In this document: piece by piece, positions 1-5,859 of the stretch
How positions within the stretch are numbered: the stretch's first letter is position 1
Layout: each line of letters begins with the position of its first letter
Program-made: the position numbers and the translations under genes
The notes under the pieces: generated by a model
What the model saw: the letters and a program-made list of their open reading frames with translations, nothing else
Databases searched by the model: none
Told to the model about the DNA's origin: nothing
Source: an uncultured Burkholderiales bacterium
GTDB taxonomy: Bacteria > Pseudomonadota > Gammaproteobacteria > Burkholderiales > Burkholderiaceae_C
Reading direction: 5' to 3'
Assembly: GCA_937927685.1 (NCBI GenBank)
Contig: CALBSC010000084.1
Location: 1-13,443, forward strand
DNA length: 13,443 bases

Positions 1-317
1 CCGCCGCCACCACCACCGTAGCCGCCACCGCCGCCGCCAAACCCACCCGAGCGGGGGGGACGACGGGGCTCCATGGGACGGGCTTCGTTGACCACCAGGC
101 TACGGCCGCCCATGGGCTGTCCGTTCATGCCTTCAATCGCGGCCTGTGCTTCGGCATCACTGCCCATTTCCACAAACCCAAAACCCTTTGAGCGACCGGT
201 GTCGCGCTCCATCATGACCTTGGCACTGGTCACGGCGCCAAATTGGCTGAAGGATTGCTCGAGATCGCCATCGCGTACCGTGTACGGCAAATTACCCACG
301 TAAAGCTTGTTGCCCAT
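1..317 (-). CDS. RRM-type, glycine-rich RNA-binding protein (3' end outside window)
   Basis: A single-domain RNA-recognition-motif protein of the small bacterial glycine-rich class, expected to bind RNA in the cytoplasm; its target is unknown. The 105 visible residues show RNP2 (LYVGNL, residues 5-10) and RNP1 (KGFGFVEM, residues 44-51) in the usual order, a complete RRM to about residue 82, then an Arg/Pro linker and the start of a tail of nearly pure glycine with single Phe and Tyr. The gene runs off the left edge of the window, so the tail length and stop are unseen. The start ATG is set by an AGGAG eight bases upstream and by the MGNKLYVGNL opening usual for this family. Family identity is secure. 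Cold-inducible expression is known for some relatives, but nothing here proves it. Confidence 0.93.
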   Translation of the reverse strand, partial: MGNKLYVGNLPYTVRDGDLEQSFSQFGAVTSAKVMMERDTGRSKGFGFVEMGSDAEAQAAIEGMNGQPMGGRSLVVNEARPMEPRRPPRSGGFGGGGGGYGGGGG

Positions 318-524
318 GAAAGGGACTCCTAAGAACACAAAAACATAGCGATGGGGTCCCAGGGCACGACGCCAAACCAGAGGAAGCGGGAGCGCGAAAC
401 TGACCGATCACTGCACACACCTGGCGCGGTAACAAGAAGGCACCACGACCCAGGCCGAACCATTATGAAGCATACAACTGACAAAAAACCAAGCGTTTTC
501 CATTAGTTGCACGGATTTGCTCTA

Positions 525-544
525 GAAAAGCACCCACTGTGTGC
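525..544 (-). terminator. weak candidate intrinsic terminator downstream of amt
   Basis: Read on the minus strand just after the amt stop codon, GCAC and GTGC pair around a 7-base loop and are followed by TTTTC. The stem is only 4 bp, so termination would be inefficient. No better stem lies between amt and the RNA-binding protein gene, so some read-through is possible. The rest of 318-546 shows no ORF and no other clear signal. Confidence 0.33.
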
Positions 545-546
545 GG

Positions 547-1752
547 TTAAGCTTCCATTTCGCGCTCGGCCGTGGCGCTGATGCGGTGGATGCTCAGGTC
601 GGCACCATTGAACTCCTCTTCGGCGTCCAGTCGCAAACCGCCACAGAGTTGTTTCACCAACGCGTAGACCACCGTGCCCCCAACCAATGCCCAGGCCACG
701 CCGCCCACGGTGCCGATGACTTGAGCGCTCAGGTTCACGCCGCCCAGCCCGCCCAGGGCGGTGGAGCCAAAAATGCCCGCCGCAATGCCACCCCAGGTCC
801 CGCACAAACCATGCAGGGGCCACACGCCCAGCACGTCATCGATCTTCCAGCGGTTTTGGGTCAGTGTGAACATGACCACGAACAGGCCGCCGGCCACGGC
901 ACCCACCACCAAGGCACCCAGCGGGTGCATGACATCCGAACCGGCGCACACAGCCACCAGGCCCGCCAAGGGGCCGTTGTGCACGAAACCCGGGTCGTTG
1001 CGCCCGAGCAACAGCGCGGCCAGCGTGCCCCCCACCATGGCCAGCAGGGAGTTGACGGCAACCAAACCAGAAATCTTGTCCAACGTCTGGGCGCTCATCA
1101 CGTTGAAGCCGAACCAGCCCACGATCAGGATCCAGGCACCCAGTGCCAGGAACGGGATACTGGAAGGCGGATGCACCGACATGCCCCCGCCCTTGCGGTA
1201 ACGGTTCAAACGAGAGCCCAGCAGCAGCACGGCGGGCAGCGCAATCCAGCCCCCCACAGCATGGACCACCACCGAACCCGCGAAATCATGGAACTCATCG
1301 CCGGTCAGGTCCTTGATCCAGGCTTGCACGCCCAGGTTCTGGTTCCAGGCAATGCCTTCGAAAAACGGGTAAATGAACCCGACGATGATGGCGGTGGCCA
1401 GGAGTTGTGGCCAGAACCGCGCACGCTCTGCAACCCCGCCCGAAATGATGGCGGGGATGGCCGCGGCAAAGGTCAAGAGGAAGAAGAACTTCACCAGGTC
1501 ATACCCGTTGCGGGCGGCCAGCGTCTCGGCGCTGACCAGAAAATGGGTTCCGTAGGCCACGCTGTAGCCCACCAGGAAATACACCAGGGTCGAGAGGCTG
1601 AAGTCCACCAGGATTTTGACCAAGGCGTTGACCTGGTTCTTTTTGCGCACCGTGCCCAGTTCCAGAAAGGCAAAACCGGCGTGCATGGCCAGCACCATGA
1701 TGGCGCCTAGCAAGATAAAAAGAGTGTCTGCGCCCTGTTTGAGTGCGTCCAT
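547..1752 (-). CDS. amt: Amt-family ammonium transporter
   Basis: A polytopic inner-membrane channel for ammonium/ammonia, 401 residues with about eleven hydrophobic segments. Landmarks of the Amt/Rh family are visible: the DFAGS-VVVH signature with His164, and His314 in WPLHGLCGTW. These correspond to the twin pore histidines of E. coli AmtB. WFGFN (residues 213-217) carries the conserved pore phenylalanine, and GGVAERARF lies at 105-113. The short cytoplasmic tail is acidic and ends in a GADLSIHR-type motif where GlnK normally docks. There is no cleavable signal peptide, unlike E. coli AmtB. The frame stays open to 1854, but the ATG at 1752 is chosen because AAGGAG precedes it and family similarity begins at MDALKQGADTL. 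No glnK gene is adjacent on the visible side. A sigma-54 promoter upstream points to nitrogen control. Confidence 0.96.
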   Translation of the reverse strand: MDALKQGADTLFILLGAIMVLAMHAGFAFLELGTVRKKNQVNALVKILVDFSLSTLVYFLVGYSVAYGTHFLVSAETLAARNGYDLVKFFFLLTFAAAIPAIISGGVAERARFWPQLLATAIIVGFIYPFFEGIAWNQNLGVQAWIKDLTGDEFHDFAGSVVVHAVGGWIALPAVLLLGSRLNRYRKGGGMSVHPPSSIPFLALGAWILIVGWFGFNVMSAQTLDKISGLVAVNSLLAMVGGTLAALLLGRNDPGFVHNGPLAGLVAVCAGSDVMHPLGALVVGAVAGGLFVVMFTLTQNRWKIDDVLGVWPLHGLCGTWGGIAAGIFGSTALGGLGGVNLSAQVIGTVGGVAWALVGGTVVYALVKQLCGGLRLDAEEEFNGADLSIHRISATAEREMEA

Positions 1753-1787
1753 GAAAGCTCCTTGGATGAAATGCTTATTTTTGGTGC

Positions 1788-1811
1788 AAAAAATGGGCCT
1801 TTGATGCCCAT
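1788..1811 (-). promoter_or_regulatory. stem-loop plus T-run at the 5' end of the amt leader
   Basis: On the minus strand ATGGGC pairs perfectly with GCCCAT around a 7-base loop and is followed by five T. This has the shape of a small intrinsic terminator. It lies almost at the predicted sigma-54 transcription start (about 1813), where a terminator would act on an RNA of only about 25 bases. A 5'-stabilising stem, or a stop for antisense transcripts coming from the metX side, is as likely. The structure is seen; its role is not known. Confidence 0.45.
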
Positions 1812-1823
1812 GAACCGAAATAG

Positions 1824-1840
1824 AGCAAGGAACGCACCAA
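1824..1840 (-). promoter_or_regulatory. sigma-54 (-24/-12) promoter of amt
   Basis: The minus strand reads TTGGTGCG-N4-TTGCT. The invariant GG (-24) and GC (-12) are separated by exactly 10 bases, as in the RpoN consensus TTGGCACG-N4-TTGCW, with only the CA replaced by TG. Transcription should start near 1813, giving a leader of about 60 bases before the amt ATG. Nitrogen control through NtrC and RpoN is well known for ammonium transporters. I see only an NtrC-like half-site (TGCACC, about 1782-1787), which lies downstream of the start, and no convincing full enhancer pair. Confidence 0.62.
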
Positions 1841-1924
1841 ATGTCAGCGGTCACTGCGGACGGCGGGCCACCTTCAGGCGCCAGCGGTGGTCCGGCTGCC
1901 CGAAACGGTCGACCAGGGGCCCCT

Positions 1925-1933
1925 TGCTATACT
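1925..1933 (+). promoter_or_regulatory. extended -10 promoter of metX
   Basis: TGC-TATACT forms an extended -10 element (TGn plus a 5/6 match to TATAAT). No good -35 hexamer sits 16-18 bases upstream, which extended -10 promoters tolerate. Transcription would start at about 1940-1941, two or three bases before the first stem of the riboswitch-like element. That fit supports both calls. Confidence 0.5.
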
Positions 1934-1940
1934 GCATCGC

Positions 1941-1992
1941 ACAGCGCCGATTTCCTCGTGTTTGCGGGCGCTTTACCAAGTTCAGCTAAAGA
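1941..1992 (+). promoter_or_regulatory. SAM-II-type riboswitch candidate in the metX leader
   Basis: Stem P1 pairs AGCGCC (1943-1948) with GGCGCT (1967-1972), 6 bp, closing an 18-base loop that opens with GAUUU (1949-1953). Loop bases UUUGC (1961-1965) pair with GC-U-AAA (1985-1990), leaving U1987 unpaired, so an H-type pseudoknot forms. This matches the SAM-II class as I recall it: a 5-6 bp P1, GAUUU at the loop start, UUGC in the loop, an 11-12 base connector, and GCUAAA with the unpaired U contacting SAM. The position before metX, which makes the methionine precursor O-acyl-homoserine, is the classic SAM-II setting. SAM-II was described mainly from Alphaproteobacteria. SAM-V shares the same core and is the main alternative. 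High SAM would be expected to lower metXW expression. Confidence 0.72.
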
Positions 1993-2001
1993 CAGATTCC
2001 G

Positions 2002-2036
2002 AACCCGGACTCGTTTTTGGCGTTACCGGGTTTTTT
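2002..2036 (+). terminator. terminator-like stem abutting the metX start codon
   Basis: AACCCGG (2002-2008) pairs with CCGGGTT (2026-2032) around a 17-base loop, and TTTT follows directly (2033-2036); the metX ATG begins at 2038. The stem occupies the place where a Shine-Dalgarno sequence would be, and none is visible there. It begins about 11 bases after the SAM-II-like pseudoknot, so it could be the expression platform, acting by termination, by blocking ribosome entry, or both. I could not find a convincing antiterminator partner by eye. Confidence 0.5.
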
Positions 2037-2037
2037 C

Positions 2038-3186
2038 ATGTCGTTTGTCGCCACACCGCAATTCATGCACTTTGCCGAGCCGTTGCCGCTCCAAAGTGGC
2101 GCGAGCGTGCGTGACTACACCCTGGCGTATGAGACCTACGGCGAACTCAATGCCGACCGCACCAATGCGGTCCTGATCTGTCACGCGCTGAACGCCTCGC
2201 ACCACGTGGCGGGCGTGTATGCGGACCAGCCGCGCAGCGAAGGCTGGTGGGACAACATGGTGGGACCGGGCAAATCGGTCGACACCAACCGCTGGTTTGT
2301 GATTGGGGTGAACAACCTCGGTTCGTGTTTCGGTTCCACCGGACCGATGCACCGCAACCCCGACAGCGGCGAGATTTACGGCGCGGATTTTCCGGTGGTG
2401 ACGGTAGAGGACTGGGTCGACGCCCAGGCGCGGCTGCTCGACCGTCTGGGCATTCAGCGGCTCGCGGCGGTGATGGGCGGGAGCCTCGGGGGCATGCAGG
2501 CGCTCAGCTGGACTTTGCGCTACCCCGACCGTGTGCGGCATGCGGTGGTGGTGGCGAGTGCGCCCAACCTCAACGCAGAAAACATTGCCTTCAATGAAGT
2601 GGCACGCCGCGCCATCGTCACCGACCCGGACTTCCATGGCGGGCATTTCTATCGCCATGACGTGGTGCCCAAGCGCGGGTTGCGCATCGCGCGCATGATT
2701 GGCCACATCACCTACCTGAGCGATGACGTCATGAATGAAAAATTCGGACGCAGCTTGCGTGATGCGGTGGGACAAACCGCGGGTGATCCTTACCGCTACA
2801 CCACCCAGGACATCGAATTTCAAATCGAGAGCTACCTGCGCTACCAGGGGGACAAGTTCAGCGAGTACTTTGACGCCAACACCTACTTGCTGATCACCCG
2901 CGCGCTCGATTACTTTGATCCGGCCCGCCACCACGGCGGTGACCTGGCACAGGCCCTGGCGATCACACAGGCGAAATTCCTGCTGGTCAGCTTCACCACC
3001 GACTGGCGCTTTTCGCCCTCACGAAGCCGCGAGATCATGGGCGCTTTGTTGCGCAACCGCCGCGAAGTGACCTATGCGGAAATAGATGCACCGCACGGCC
3101 ATGATGCGTTCTTGCTCGACGACCCGCGCTACCTTTCGCTGGTGCGTTCGTATTTTGAGCGCATCGATGTGCGGGAGGCGGCATGA
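2038..3186 (+). CDS. metX: homoserine O-acyltransferase MetX (acetyl- or succinyltransferase)
   Basis: Cytoplasmic alpha/beta-hydrolase-fold enzyme that acylates L-homoserine in methionine synthesis. It has 382 residues, normal for the family. The nucleophile elbow MGGSLGGMQ gives Ser149; FTTDWRFSP gives Asp322; PHGHDAF gives His355, completing the triad. NASHHVAG (52-59) and NNLGSCFGSTGP (92-103) are conserved family segments. The LGSCFGSTGP version is, as I recall, typical of the proteobacterial group shown to use succinyl-CoA, so a homoserine O-succinyltransferase activity is quite possible despite the name. The ATG at 2038 is chosen by similarity (MSFVATPQFMHF); the frame also allows a TTG at 2017. 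No Shine-Dalgarno is visible. It overlaps metW by 4 bases and follows a SAM-II-like leader. Confidence 0.96.
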   Translation: MSFVATPQFMHFAEPLPLQSGASVRDYTLAYETYGELNADRTNAVLICHALNASHHVAGVYADQPRSEGWWDNMVGPGKSVDTNRWFVIGVNNLGSCFGSTGPMHRNPDSGEIYGADFPVVTVEDWVDAQARLLDRLGIQRLAAVMGGSLGGMQALSWTLRYPDRVRHAVVVASAPNLNAENIAFNEVARRAIVTDPDFHGGHFYRHDVVPKRGLRIARMIGHITYLSDDVMNEKFGRSLRDAVGQTAGDPYRYTTQDIEFQIESYLRYQGDKFSEYFDANTYLLITRALDYFDPARHHGGDLAQALAITQAKFLLVSFTTDWRFSPSRSREIMGALLRNRREVTYAEIDAPHGHDAFLLDDPRYLSLVRSYFERIDVREAA

Positions 3187-3767
3187 GCGATTTGTCGGTG
3201 ATTCGCCTGCTGGCCGAGTTGGTGCCCCAAGGCGCGCGGGTGCTGGATCTTGGGTGTGGGGACGGGGCCTTGCTGGACTACCTGCAGCGCCACCGCGGCT
3301 GCAGCGGTTACGGCGTGGAGCTGGATGACCGCAATGTCCAGGCCTGTGTGCAACGCGGCGTGCAGGTGTTGCAACTCAACCTCGACCAAGGGCTCAGCCT
3401 TTTCGAGGACCAGTCTTTCGATGTGGTGCTGCAGATCGACACCCTGCAACACTTGCGCAACGCCGAGACCATGCTGCGCGAGACAGCGCGGGTGGGGCGC
3501 CAGGGTGTGGTGGCGTTTCCCAATTTTGCGCATTGGCCCAATCGCTGGAGCATTCTGCGCGGCCGCATGCCGGTGACGCGGCGGCTGCCCTACCAGTGGT
3601 ATGACACGCCCAATATCCGGGTCGGCACCTATGCCGACTTTGAGGTGCTCGCGCGCAAGAATCAGTTGCAGATCACCGAGTCATTTGGCATCCAGGACGA
3701 TCGCGTGGTTCGCTGGTGGCCCAATGCCCGGGCCTCGACGGCGGTGTTTCGTTTGCAACATCGCTGA
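3183..3767 (+). CDS. metW: MetW, methyltransferase-fold partner of MetX
   Basis: MetW proteins are found beside metX in many proteobacteria and are needed for methionine synthesis in several, apparently by acting with MetX; the exact reaction is unsettled. The 194 residues form a class I SAM-binding Rossmann fold: motif I VLDLGCGDG (20-28), an acidic residue in GVELDD (44-49), and SFDVVLQIDTLQHL (78-91). The AFPNFAHWPNRW block (111-122) is characteristic of MetW. The start ATG lies inside the metX stop (ATGA overlap) and is preceded by GGGAGG, so translation is probably coupled to metX. The riboswitch-like leader upstream of metX would therefore control both genes. Confidence 0.95.
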   Translation: MSDLSVIRLLAELVPQGARVLDLGCGDGALLDYLQRHRGCSGYGVELDDRNVQACVQRGVQVLQLNLDQGLSLFEDQSFDVVLQIDTLQHLRNAETMLRETARVGRQGVVAFPNFAHWPNRWSILRGRMPVTRRLPYQWYDTPNIRVGTYADFEVLARKNQLQITESFGIQDDRVVRWWPNARASTAVFRLQHR

Positions 3768-3808
3768 AGCGGCCCGGCCCGTGCGGGCAACGCTATCATG
3801 CGCTGCAA

Positions 3809-3842
3809 CGCCGGCAACTGCACCGAGGATCGGTTGCTGGCG
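3809..3842 (+). other. 10-bp hairpin between metW and the dienelactone hydrolase gene
   Basis: CGCCGGCAAC (3809-3818) pairs with GTTGCTGGCG (3833-3842), with one G-U pair and a 14-base loop. No T-run follows, so it is not an intrinsic terminator. It may be an RNA-stability element in the leader of the next gene or between co-transcribed genes. A TATCAT hexamer at 3794-3799 could be a -10 element but has no matching -35. Confidence 0.4.
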
Positions 3843-3894
3843 GCTGGATTCACCACAAGCTGAGTCGACACCCATCTTCAACAGGAGCATCAAC

Positions 3895-4584
3895 ATGGGA
3901 CAAACAGTTCAAATCAAGGCCGCCGACGGCCACGCGTTTGACGCCTACGTGGCACAACCCCAGGGCAAACCCCGCGCAGCCCTGGTCGTGTTGCAGGAAA
4001 TCTTCGGGGTCAATCACCACATTCGGGCAGTGGCCGATGGCTTTGCCATGGCCGGTTTTTTTGTCGTGGCCCCAGCCACCTTCCAGCGCGCCAAGGCCGG
4101 TGTGGAACTGGGCTACACCCCCGATGACATGAACGCCGGCTTTGCGCTCAAGACAGCGATTGAAGCGCTGCCGGCACCCGGCGTGATGGCCGACGTTCAG
4201 GCGGCGGTGAACTACGCCGCCTCCACCAGTGGCGGCAAGGTGGGCGTGGTGGGCTATTGCTGGGGCGGTTTGCTGACCTGGCGTGCCGCCACCCTGCTGC
4301 AAGGGGTCAGCGCGGCCGTGCCGTACTACGGTGGCGGCGTGACCAGCGACGTGGAAGCGGCGCGCAAACCGACCTGTCCGGTCATGGCCCATTTTGGCGA
4401 CAAGGACCACTGGATTCCACTGGACACCGTCGAGGCGTTCCGCAAAGCCCAGCCGGCGGTGGATGTGCATGTGTATGCCGCCGACCACGGCTTCAACTGC
4501 AACGAGCGTGGCTCGTACAACGAAGCGGCGGCCAACACGGCGCTGGAGCGGACGCTGGCGTTTTTCAACCAGCACCTGGGCTGA
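3895..4584 (+). CDS. dienelactone hydrolase family protein
   Basis: A cytoplasmic alpha/beta hydrolase of 229 residues, the normal length for the dienelactone hydrolase (carboxymethylenebutenolidase) family. The catalytic triad of this family is Cys-Asp-His, and all three are visible: GYCWGG (Cys122), GDKDHWIP (Asp171) and DHGFNC (His198). The conserved glutamate that partners the cysteine is in LQEIFGVN (Glu35). AGGAG lies eight bases before the ATG, which fixes the start well inside a longer open frame. No chlorocatechol or other aromatic-degradation genes are nearby, so the substrate may be some other lactone or ester; specificity cannot be read from the sequence. The 127-base gap after metW leaves it unclear whether it shares that transcript. 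Its stop directly abuts the hemB stop on the other strand. Confidence 0.9.
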   Translation: MGQTVQIKAADGHAFDAYVAQPQGKPRAALVVLQEIFGVNHHIRAVADGFAMAGFFVVAPATFQRAKAGVELGYTPDDMNAGFALKTAIEALPAPGVMADVQAAVNYAASTSGGKVGVVGYCWGGLLTWRAATLLQGVSAAVPYYGGGVTSDVEAARKPTCPVMAHFGDKDHWIPLDTVEAFRKAQPAVDVHVYAADHGFNCNERGSYNEAAANTALERTLAFFNQHLG

Positions 4585-5592
4585 TCAGCGCTGTTCTTGC
4601 AACCACTGCGCGGTGTCGATGGCGAAGTAGGTCAGCACGCCATCGGCACCGGCGCGCTTGAAAGCCAGCAGGCTCTCGAGCATCACAGCCTGCTGGTCGA
4701 GCCAGCCGTTGCGGGCAGCCGCCATGAGCATGGCGTACTCGCCGGACACCTGGTAGGCGAAGGTGGGCACCTGGAAGGTCTCCTTGACGCGGCGCACGAT
4801 GTCCAGGTAGGGCATGCCGGGCTTGACCATCACCATGTCGGCCCCCTCGTCGATGTCCATGGCCACTTCACGCAAGGCCTCATCGCTGTTGCCCGGGTCC
4901 ATCTGGTAGACCTTCTTGTTGCTCTTGCCCAGGTTGCTGGCCGAGCCCACGGCGTCGCGGAAGGGACCATAAAAAGCGCTGGCGTATTTCGCGCTGTAGG
5001 CCATGATGCGGGTGTGAATGTGACCGCCTGACTCCAGGGCTTGTCGAATGGCGCCAATACGCCCGTCCATCATGTCGCTGGGTGCCACGATGTCGACACC
5101 CGCATCGGCCTGCGTCAGGGCTTGCCGCACCAGCACCTGGACGGTTTCATCATTGAGGATGTAGCCGGTGTCGTCCAGCAGTCCATCCTGCCCGTGGCTG
5201 GTGAAGGGGTCGAGGGCGACATCGGTCATCACGCCGAGTTCGGGGAAGTGTTGCTTGAGTGAGCGCACCACCTGCGGCACCAGGCCCTTCTCGTTGAAGG
5301 CCTCGCGGCCGTCTTCGGTTTTGCGTGACGGATCGATCACGGGGAACAAGGCCATCACCGGAATGCCCAGTTTCACACAGCGTTCGGCCACCGGCAGCAG
5401 CAAGTCCAGGCTCAGGCGCTCCACGCCCGGCATGGAGCCCACCGCCTCGCGACGGCCCTGGCCCTCCAGCACGAATACCGGGTAGATCAGGTCGTTGACC
5501 GACAAATCATGCTCGCGCACCAGTCGGCGGGTGAAGTCGTCGCGACGCAGGCGACGGGGACGGGTGGCGGGAAACTGGGTGGGGCGGATCAT
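4585..5592 (-). CDS. hemB: delta-aminolevulinic acid dehydratase (porphobilinogen synthase)
   Basis: Condenses two 5-aminolevulinate molecules to porphobilinogen in tetrapyrrole synthesis; cytoplasmic homo-octamer in the family. The 335 residues match the usual length. The two active-site lysines are in YSAKYASAFYGP (Lys202) and MVMVKPGMPYLD (Lys257). The metal segment reads TDVALDPFTSHGQDG (123-137): the zinc-binding cysteines of the E. coli and human enzymes are replaced by Ala and Asp. This is therefore the magnesium-responsive, non-zinc class known from Pseudomonas aeruginosa. The N-terminal arm is Arg-rich. A GGAG about nine bases upstream supports the ATG at 5592. The gene points away from the hemJ-like gene at 5860, so two heme genes may share a divergent control region. 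Confidence 0.97.
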   Translation of the reverse strand: MIRPTQFPATRPRRLRRDDFTRRLVREHDLSVNDLIYPVFVLEGQGRREAVGSMPGVERLSLDLLLPVAERCVKLGIPVMALFPVIDPSRKTEDGREAFNEKGLVPQVVRSLKQHFPELGVMTDVALDPFTSHGQDGLLDDTGYILNDETVQVLVRQALTQADAGVDIVAPSDMMDGRIGAIRQALESGGHIHTRIMAYSAKYASAFYGPFRDAVGSASNLGKSNKKVYQMDPGNSDEALREVAMDIDEGADMVMVKPGMPYLDIVRRVKETFQVPTFAYQVSGEYAMLMAAARNGWLDQQAVMLESLLAFKRAGADGVLTYFAIDTAQWLQEQR

Positions 5593-5762
5593 GTTGAAAG
5601 CTCCAGAAAAGCTGCGAACGCATCATCTTGACACGCCAGCGCCGGACCAGCGTACCGAGGAAGTCCTCATTGTGACGCAAGCCCCCGCCCGACCTCCGGG
5701 TTTATCTGACTACGAGACCGGCCCCGCCCGTTGGTAAATTGAGGGTGGGCGCTTTGCCGCCC

Positions 5763-5814
5763 CCCGCTTCACCTCCCTGAGCGGGCGCTGTTGGCCTTGG
5801 GTGGACAGCTTTTT
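5763..5814 (+). other. two tandem hairpins upstream of the hemJ-side terminator
   Basis: CCCGCT (5763-5768) pairs with AGCGGG (5780-5785) around 11 bases. One base later GCTGT (5787-5791) pairs with ACAGC (5805-5809) around 13 bases. Together with the terminator that follows they make a compact three-stem RNA of about 80 bases, oriented toward hemJ. A weak -10-like TAAATT is at 5735-5740, without a -35. A small RNA or an attenuated leader are both possible. Confidence 0.4.
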
Positions 5815-5840
5815 GCCCGGCCTGGACCGGGCTTCTTTTT
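5815..5840 (+). terminator. strong intrinsic terminator just upstream of the hemJ-like gene
   Basis: GCCCGG (5815-5820) and CCGGGC (5827-5832) pair perfectly around a 6-base loop and are followed by TTCTTTTT. On the opposite strand the stem is followed by A residues, so it works only in the plus direction and cannot terminate hemB. No plus-strand gene precedes it in this gap. It must therefore end a small RNA, a leader transcript or read-through transcription before the hemJ promoter. Confidence 0.72.
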
Positions 5841-5847
5841 GTGCGTC

Positions 5848-5853
5848 TACACT
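5848..5853 (+). promoter_or_regulatory. candidate -10 element for a leaderless hemJ transcript
   Basis: TACACT ends six bases before the hemJ ATG, so transcription would begin at or near the A of the start codon. No Shine-Dalgarno sequence precedes this ATG, which fits a leaderless mRNA. No recognisable -35 is found at the right distance, so the call is weak. Confidence 0.3.
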
Positions 5854-5859
5854 GCGCAG

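Noticed and set aside
456..490. CATAAT (minus strand, 462-467) as a -10 element for the RNA-binding protein gene
   Set aside because: The hexamer is good and a leader of about 140 bases would be possible, but no acceptable -35 lies 16-18 bases upstream and no extended -10 is present. Kept only as a weak possibility.
541..1710. A 389-codon plus-strand frame opposite amt
   Set aside because: Its composition (His, Gln, Ala-rich, no hydrophobic pattern) is that of an antisense frame, and amt is unmistakable on the minus strand.
2023..2934. A 303-codon minus-strand frame opposite metX
   Set aside because: Antisense shadow; no ribosome binding site or family resemblance.
3895..4584. Chlorocatechol or aromatic degradation gene cluster
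   Set aside because: Only a single dienelactone-hydrolase family gene is present between methionine and heme genes, so no pathway can be assigned.
5628..5656. A perfect TTGACA at 5628-5633 as the -35 of a promoter toward hemJ
   Set aside because: The sequence 16-18 bases downstream (around CGTACC) does not resemble a -10 element.
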